DNA from: JAXMCK01 sp046349395 | Lineage (GTDB): Bacteria; Pseudomonadota; Alphaproteobacteria; Geminicoccales; Geminicoccaceae | Direction: 5' to 3' | Assembly: GCA_046349395.1 (NCBI GenBank) | Contig: JAXMCK010000009.1 | Coordinates: forward strand, 62,001 to 126,000 | DNA: 64,000 bases | Part shown: one piece after another, positions 60,142 through 64,000 of the stretch | Numbering within the stretch: the stretch's first letter is position 1 | Layout of the letters: each line of letters starts with the position of its first letter | Notes under the pieces: generated by a model | The model's input: the letters and a program-made list of their open reading frames with translations, nothing else | What the model was told of the DNA's origin: nothing | Database searches by the model: none | Position numbers and translations under genes: made by a program

Positions 60142-62418
60142 TCACCGCGATGTGCCCTCGTCCATTGTCATGGCGTCGGCCTCCACGATCTGGCCGAAGG
60201 CGATGGCGGCATCGTTGACGGGCAGGCGATGCGGCAGGAGCACCTCGAAGCCCTCCGCCGTCAGGGCCTCCACCGCAGGGTCGGTCAGGCGGCGGTTCTG
60301 GAAGACTCCCCCCGCCAGACCGACACGGTTCGTCCCGTGCTCGCGGCGGATGAGCCTGGCCTGCTCGCACAAGCTGGCGACGAGGCTGGCGTGGAACATG
60401 GAGGCCCGCTCCTCGATGGAAGCAGCCTCGTCGAGCAGGAGCGGCAGAAGGGGCGACCAGTCGGCACGCCAGATGCCGTCCTCGCGCCGTTGCGGCAGGG
60501 CCAAGCCCGCCATCGGTATGGTTGCCAGGGCCTCCAGACGCATGGGCGCCTCACCCTCGTGGCTCTGCCTCTGGACGATCCCGAGCAGTGCCGCGGCCGC
60601 GTCGAACAGGCGACCGATGGACGAGGTGGGCGGGCAGTTCAGATCGCGCTGCCACGCGGCCGTTGCGAGCCCGGCTTCCGGCGGCTTCGCGCTCCAGTCG
60701 ACGCCTGTATCGAGGCAGAGAGAGAGCGCACAGCGCCACGGCTCCCGAGCGGCCCTGTCGCCGCCGATCAACTTGAAGGGCCGCAAGCTAGCGACGCGCC
60801 GCCAACGTCCGGGGAGGCCAAGGAGCGCCTCGCCGCCCCACAGCGTACCGTCCTCCCCCCAGCCGAGACCATCCCACGTGAACACGAGCACCGGCTCGGT
60901 GCCGGGGAATTCGCCGACGACGGCGGCGGCGTGGGCCCGGTGGTGCCAGATCCGTCGCACAGGCAGCCCAAGCGCGGCCACCCAGCGGGTCGAAAAATAG
61001 CCCGGATGCGCATCGCAGGCGATGCATGCCGGCTCGATCCCGTAGAGCCGGCCGAGATCGTCGATCACCTGTCCGAACACCCGCATGCTGCGAGGCGAAC
61101 TCAGGTCCCCGAGGTGGGGCGACACGATCACCCGGTCGCCTGCCGCCAGGGCCACGGTGTTCTTGAGGTCGGCTCCGACGGCCAGCATCGGTAGCTTCAC
61201 AGCCTCCGGCAGCCGGAACTCCACGGGCGCGAGACCTCGACCCAGCCGCAGGGGCCGAGCTACGCCGGACAGGGTGCAGAAGACTGAGTCGTCGGCAGGG
61301 CGGCGAATGGGACGATCGTGATGCAGGAAGGCGTCGGCCACCTTGCCGAGCGCCCGCTCGACCTCGTCCGGATCGATCAGTACCGGCTCACCGCTTATAT
61401 TGGCCGAGGTCGCCACCAGAGGACCGTCAAAAGCCTCGAGCAGTAGGTGGTGCAAGGGCGCATAGGGCAGCATCAGGCCGACCTCGCCCAGGCCCGGAGC
61501 GATACCCGGGGCGAGAGCCGACGCCGGTGACTTCGCCACGAGCACGATCGGTCGCTCCGGCCCCTGCAGCAGTGCAAGCTCGGCGGCACGCGGCCGGCCT
61601 GGTGTCATGATCGGATCCGCCAGCACGCGTGGCAGAATCATGACGGCGAGCGGCTTCGAGGGCCGGTGCTTCCGCGCCCGCAGACGCTCGACGGCGGTAC
61701 GGGAGCGGGCGTCGCACATCAGATGGTAGCCGCCCACACCCTTGATCGCCACGATCAGCCCGTGGCGCAGATCTGCGAGGCAGGCGGCCAGAGCCTCCTC
61801 GTTGCCCACCACCTGGCTGCCGTCCGGGGTGCGGTACATCAGGGTCGGACCGCAGCGGGGACAGGCCAGCGGCTGCGCGTGGTAGCGCCGGTCGAGCAGG
61901 TCCTCGTACTCCGCCCGGCAGTCGGCACACAGATTGAACCCGGCCATCGCCGTGTTCGGCCGGTCGTACGGCATGCAGTCGATGATGGTGTAGCGGGGGC
62001 CGCACTGGGTGCAGTTGGTGAAGGGATAGCGATGACGCCGCGCGGACTCGTCGTGCATTTCGGCAAGACAGTCGGCACAGACGAAGTGATCGGGCGGGAC
62101 GACAATTCTACTGTCGTCTCCTGCCTCGCTGTCGAGGATCTCGAAGGTACCGGCCCTTTCCGGCTCGGACGGCCGTGAGGTCGGTGCCTCCGGCCGCGCC
62201 AGCGGCGGCGCCGCCATAGTCAGATCTGCGACGAAGCGCTCGACGGCTGCGCCCGCCCCCTCCACCTGGATCTCGACTCCCGTCGTGCGGTTGCGGACCC
62301 ACCCGCGGAGACCGTGCCGATGTGCGAGACGAAGGACGAAGGGGCGATAACCCACACCCTGCACGCGGCCACGGACCAGAACGCGACGCGCGGTGATGGG
62401 CTCGGGGCGGTCGGCCAC
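60142..62418 (-). CDS. hypF: Carbamoyltransferase HypF
   Basis: A 758-residue HypF that transfers the carbamoyl group from carbamoyl phosphate to HypE. The order of parts is an acylphosphatase-like domain (VRGRVQGVGYRPFVLRLAHRHG), two zinc-finger motifs (CADCLAEMHDE...CTQCGPRYT and CADCRAEYED...CPRCGPTL), a YrdC-like domain (IVAIKGVGGYHLMCDARS, PLVATSANISGEPV) and the Kae1-like carbamoyltransferase domain (WHHRAHAAAVVGEF, GLAGGVFQNRRL). All are present and the length is normal. The start is probably GTG at 62418, thirteen bases after the hypD stop; no ATG fits. Confidence 0.94.
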   Translation of the reverse strand: MADRPEPITARRVLVRGRVQGVGYRPFVLRLAHRHGLRGWVRNRTTGVEIQVEGAGAAVERFVADLTMAAPPLARPEAPTSRPSEPERAGTFEILDSEAGDDSRIVVPPDHFVCADCLAEMHDESARRHRYPFTNCTQCGPRYTIIDCMPYDRPNTAMAGFNLCADCRAEYEDLLDRRYHAQPLACPRCGPTLMYRTPDGSQVVGNEEALAACLADLRHGLIVAIKGVGGYHLMCDARSRTAVERLRARKHRPSKPLAVMILPRVLADPIMTPGRPRAAELALLQGPERPIVLVAKSPASALAPGIAPGLGEVGLMLPYAPLHHLLLEAFDGPLVATSANISGEPVLIDPDEVERALGKVADAFLHHDRPIRRPADDSVFCTLSGVARPLRLGRGLAPVEFRLPEAVKLPMLAVGADLKNTVALAAGDRVIVSPHLGDLSSPRSMRVFGQVIDDLGRLYGIEPACIACDAHPGYFSTRWVAALGLPVRRIWHHRAHAAAVVGEFPGTEPVLVFTWDGLGWGEDGTLWGGEALLGLPGRWRRVASLRPFKLIGGDRAAREPWRCALSLCLDTGVDWSAKPPEAGLATAAWQRDLNCPPTSSIGRLFDAAAALLGIVQRQSHEGEAPMRLEALATIPMAGLALPQRREDGIWRADWSPLLPLLLDEAASIEERASMFHASLVASLCEQARLIRREHGTNRVGLAGGVFQNRRLTDPAVEALTAEGFEVLLPHRLPVNDAAIAFGQIVEADAMTMDEGTSR

Positions 62419-62431
62419 CGGTGGGACCGGA

Positions 62432-63574
62432 TCAGACCGGCTCGACAGGTGCGGGGATTCTTTCGCGTACCCCGGTGGACCACCAGATCCGGCATGCACC
62501 CTCGTCCGACACCATGCACGGGCCGACGGGCGAAGAGGGCTGGCAGGCGCCGCCGTAAAGGCGGCATTCGGGCGGGCTGATGGCGCCCAGCACGACGCGA
62601 GCGCAATCGCATCCGGGCGGCATGGCACCCACCCGCCGCCGGCCGGTGTCGTCGACCAGGGGAAGTCGCACACGGGCGTCGTGCTCGGCGTGACCGACCC
62701 GCAGCGCCAAACCCGACCTCGGGATCGAGCCGATGCCGCGCCAGGGCGCATCGACCACGTTGAAGGCTTCGTCCAGCAGGCGCCGTGCGAGCGGATTGCC
62801 GCCCGGTCGTACCGCCGCGCCGTAGCAGTTCGCCAGGGCCGGTCGTCCGGCCAAGGCCTGCTCCAACACGCTATGGATCGCCTCCAGCAGGCCGTCGGGC
62901 GTGAAGCCGGCCACCGCCGTCGGCACGCCGTTGTGGCGGGCGACGAACTCCCATTCTTCCGGCCCCATGACGGTGGCGACGTGCCCGGGCGCGATCAGGG
63001 CGTCGAGCGTCGAGCCGCCGGATCGGAGGAGCATCGCGACGGCCGGCCAGGTCAGCCGCCCGCTCGTCAGCAGGAGCAGATTCTCTGGTAATCCCTGCGC
63101 GATCGTCGCGGCTATGGGGGCCAACGTGGTCTCGAACCCGACGACGTGGAACACGACCGTCCGGGTCGGCTGGTCCAACGCTACCCGCAGCGCGTCAAGC
63201 GGCGAGGCGATCGCCCGCACGTCACCACCTGCGGCCTTGGCCGCCTCCAGCGAGGCCGGCTCGCCGCGGGGCACGTTCACCGGCACGCGCAGCATGTCGC
63301 CGAAGCTGACCAGGATGACGTCTTCGTCCAGCGCCCAGCGGATCGCCTGGTGGATATCCTCTTCGGGACAGATGCAGACCGGACAACCCGGACCCGGGAC
63401 GAGTTGGACCTGAGGCGGCAGCAGGCTGCGCAGGCCGGCATGAGAGATCAACCGCTCGTGCCCGCCGCAGACGTTCATGATGCGGAGGGTGCGATCGAGC
63501 GGCAGGGAGCGGATCTTCTCCAGCCATGCCCGCGCCCTTGCGAGTGCCGGTCGTTCGGATCGATTCGTCGGCAC
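62432..63574 (-). CDS. hypD: Hydrogenase maturation protein HypD
   Basis: A 380-residue iron-sulfur protein that with HypC assembles the Fe(CN)2CO unit of [NiFe]-hydrogenases. Conserved stretches are IMNVCGGHERLISHAGLRSLLP, LVPGPGCPVCICPEEDIHQAIR, VVFHVVGFETTLAPIAATI, APGHVATVMG and GGNPLARRLLDEAF; the C-terminal cluster cysteines occur in PPGCDCARVVLG, CRLYGGACQPSSPVGPCMVSDEGAC. GTG at 63574 was chosen and gives the family length; the hypB stop overlaps nearly (two bases apart). Confidence 0.95.
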   Translation of the reverse strand: MPTNRSERPALARARAWLEKIRSLPLDRTLRIMNVCGGHERLISHAGLRSLLPPQVQLVPGPGCPVCICPEEDIHQAIRWALDEDVILVSFGDMLRVPVNVPRGEPASLEAAKAAGGDVRAIASPLDALRVALDQPTRTVVFHVVGFETTLAPIAATIAQGLPENLLLLTSGRLTWPAVAMLLRSGGSTLDALIAPGHVATVMGPEEWEFVARHNGVPTAVAGFTPDGLLEAIHSVLEQALAGRPALANCYGAAVRPGGNPLARRLLDEAFNVVDAPWRGIGSIPRSGLALRVGHAEHDARVRLPLVDDTGRRRVGAMPPGCDCARVVLGAISPPECRLYGGACQPSSPVGPCMVSDEGACRIWWSTGVRERIPAPVEPV

Positions 63575-63576
63575 GA

Positions 63577-64000
63577 TCAGCGGTCCGCCGTGACGCTGTC
63601 GAAGATGATCGTCGGCGGCAAGGACCGGGCCCGCTGCACCTCCACGCTGGCATGCGGCTTCATCGTCCGGCCCTCCGCGAGCAGCCGCCGGTGATCGGCG
63701 CACTGCGCCATCACCCAGTCCAACCAGTTCTCGATGCCGGCGCCGCCCTTGGCCGATACGGCGAGGGCCGGGGCTCTCGACGCGAGCTGGCGCAGGCTGG
63801 ATATGGCCCGCTCAGGCGAGAAGTCGTCGAGGTAGTCGAGCAGGTCGCACTTGGTCAGCAACAGGAGATCGGCGGCCCGGAACATGACGGGATACTTGGC
63901 CGGCTTGTCGTCACCTTCGGTGACGGACAGCAGGACCACATTGCGATGCTGGCCGAGATCGAAGCTGGCCGGGCAGACGAGGTTGCCCACATTCTCGACG
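63577..64000 (-). CDS. hypB: Hydrogenase nickel incorporation GTPase HypB (partial, C-terminal part)
   Basis: The last 140 residues of HypB run off the window edge. Visible are VENVGNLVCPASFDLGQHRNVVLLSVTEGDDKPAKYPVMF, the guanine-specificity motif in LLLTKCDLL (TKCD) and SAKGGAGIENWLDWV. It supplies nickel to the hydrogenase large subunit together with HypA. The N-terminal P-loop and any His-rich stretch are outside the window. The next gene on the strand, hypD, starts two bases after its stop. Confidence 0.95.
   Translation of the reverse strand, partial: VENVGNLVCPASFDLGQHRNVVLLSVTEGDDKPAKYPVMFRAADLLLLTKCDLLDYLDDFSPERAISSLRQLASRAPALAVSAKGGAGIENWLDWVMAQCADHRRLLAEGRTMKPHASVEVQRARSLPPTIIFDSVTADR

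Overview
The window is 64 kb of GC-rich DNA with GTG and TTG starts, stop/start overlaps of the ATGA type and tightly packed operons. Gene content (ureDABCEFG order, an ELM1/DUF1022 protein, a bifunctional-type RibB, HAAT transporters, a family 2A encapsulin) suggests an alphaproteobacterium, probably of the Rhodospirillales or a neighbouring order. I cannot name the species from sequence alone.

Layout. (1) 1-906: the tail of an unknown gene, then on the minus strand a PPC-domain protein followed by an Anabaena-sensory-rhodopsin-transducer homologue whose first codons are frameshifted. (2) 1248-7414: a five-gene plus-strand operon with a pyruvate-oxidase-like ThDP enzyme, an enolase-superfamily enzyme, a duplicated membrane protein, a gluconate-2-dehydrogenase subunit-3-like protein and a GMC flavin dehydrogenase. 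(3) 7415-7999: a scar with an IS3-type transposase fragment and other debris. (4) 8000-12976: a complete urease operon on the minus strand (ureD-A-B-C-E-F-G). (5) 12994-14490: an ELM1-family protein and a small unknown protein. (6) 14510-24216: an S24-type repressor divergent from a compact podovirus-like structural module (portal, Bbp19-like, scaffold, capsid, small partner, tail tubular A-like, nozzle-like, internal-virion-like, large terminase) that ends just before a tRNA-Ser(TGA). No integrase, lysis, replication or tail-fibre gene is visible. (7) 24818-30965: a minus-strand group with an acyl-CoA synthetase, a ThDP lyase-like enzyme, an SDR, an epoxide hydrolase and an O-methyltransferase-like protein. 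(8) 30966-32185: poorly coding, decayed DNA.

(9) 32186-58990 is the main feature: a sulfur-acquisition island. On the plus strand are ssuA-ssuD-ssuC-ssuB (alkanesulfonate uptake and desulfonation). On the minus strand a run of eleven genes (47753 down to 35869) carries an FMN reductase, dimethylsulfone monooxygenase SfnG, a complete five-gene branched-chain-amino-acid-type ABC transporter, an SfnB-like flavoprotein, a sigma54-type activator lacking the GAFTGA motif, an FAD/NAD(P)-binding protein and a riboflavin-synthesis protein. Then follow an amidohydrolase, a ROK regulator with a ribose-type ABC transporter, and a four-gene operon: cysteine synthase, family 2A encapsulin shell, cysteine desulfurase cargo with a long disordered N-terminus, and serine O-acetyltransferase. 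A shared ATTGACTC-type motif lies upstream of the ssu operon, the amidohydrolase and the cysteine-synthase/encapsulin operon, with a weaker copy before the FMN reductase. This suggests one sulfur-starvation regulon: import and oxidise organosulfur, release sulfite, make cysteine, then move sulfur from cysteine into a protein nanocompartment.

(10) 59056-64000: [NiFe]-hydrogenase maturation genes hypE, hypF, hypD and the end of hypB on the minus strand; hypC is not in the window. No CRISPR array, rRNA or plasmid origin was seen.
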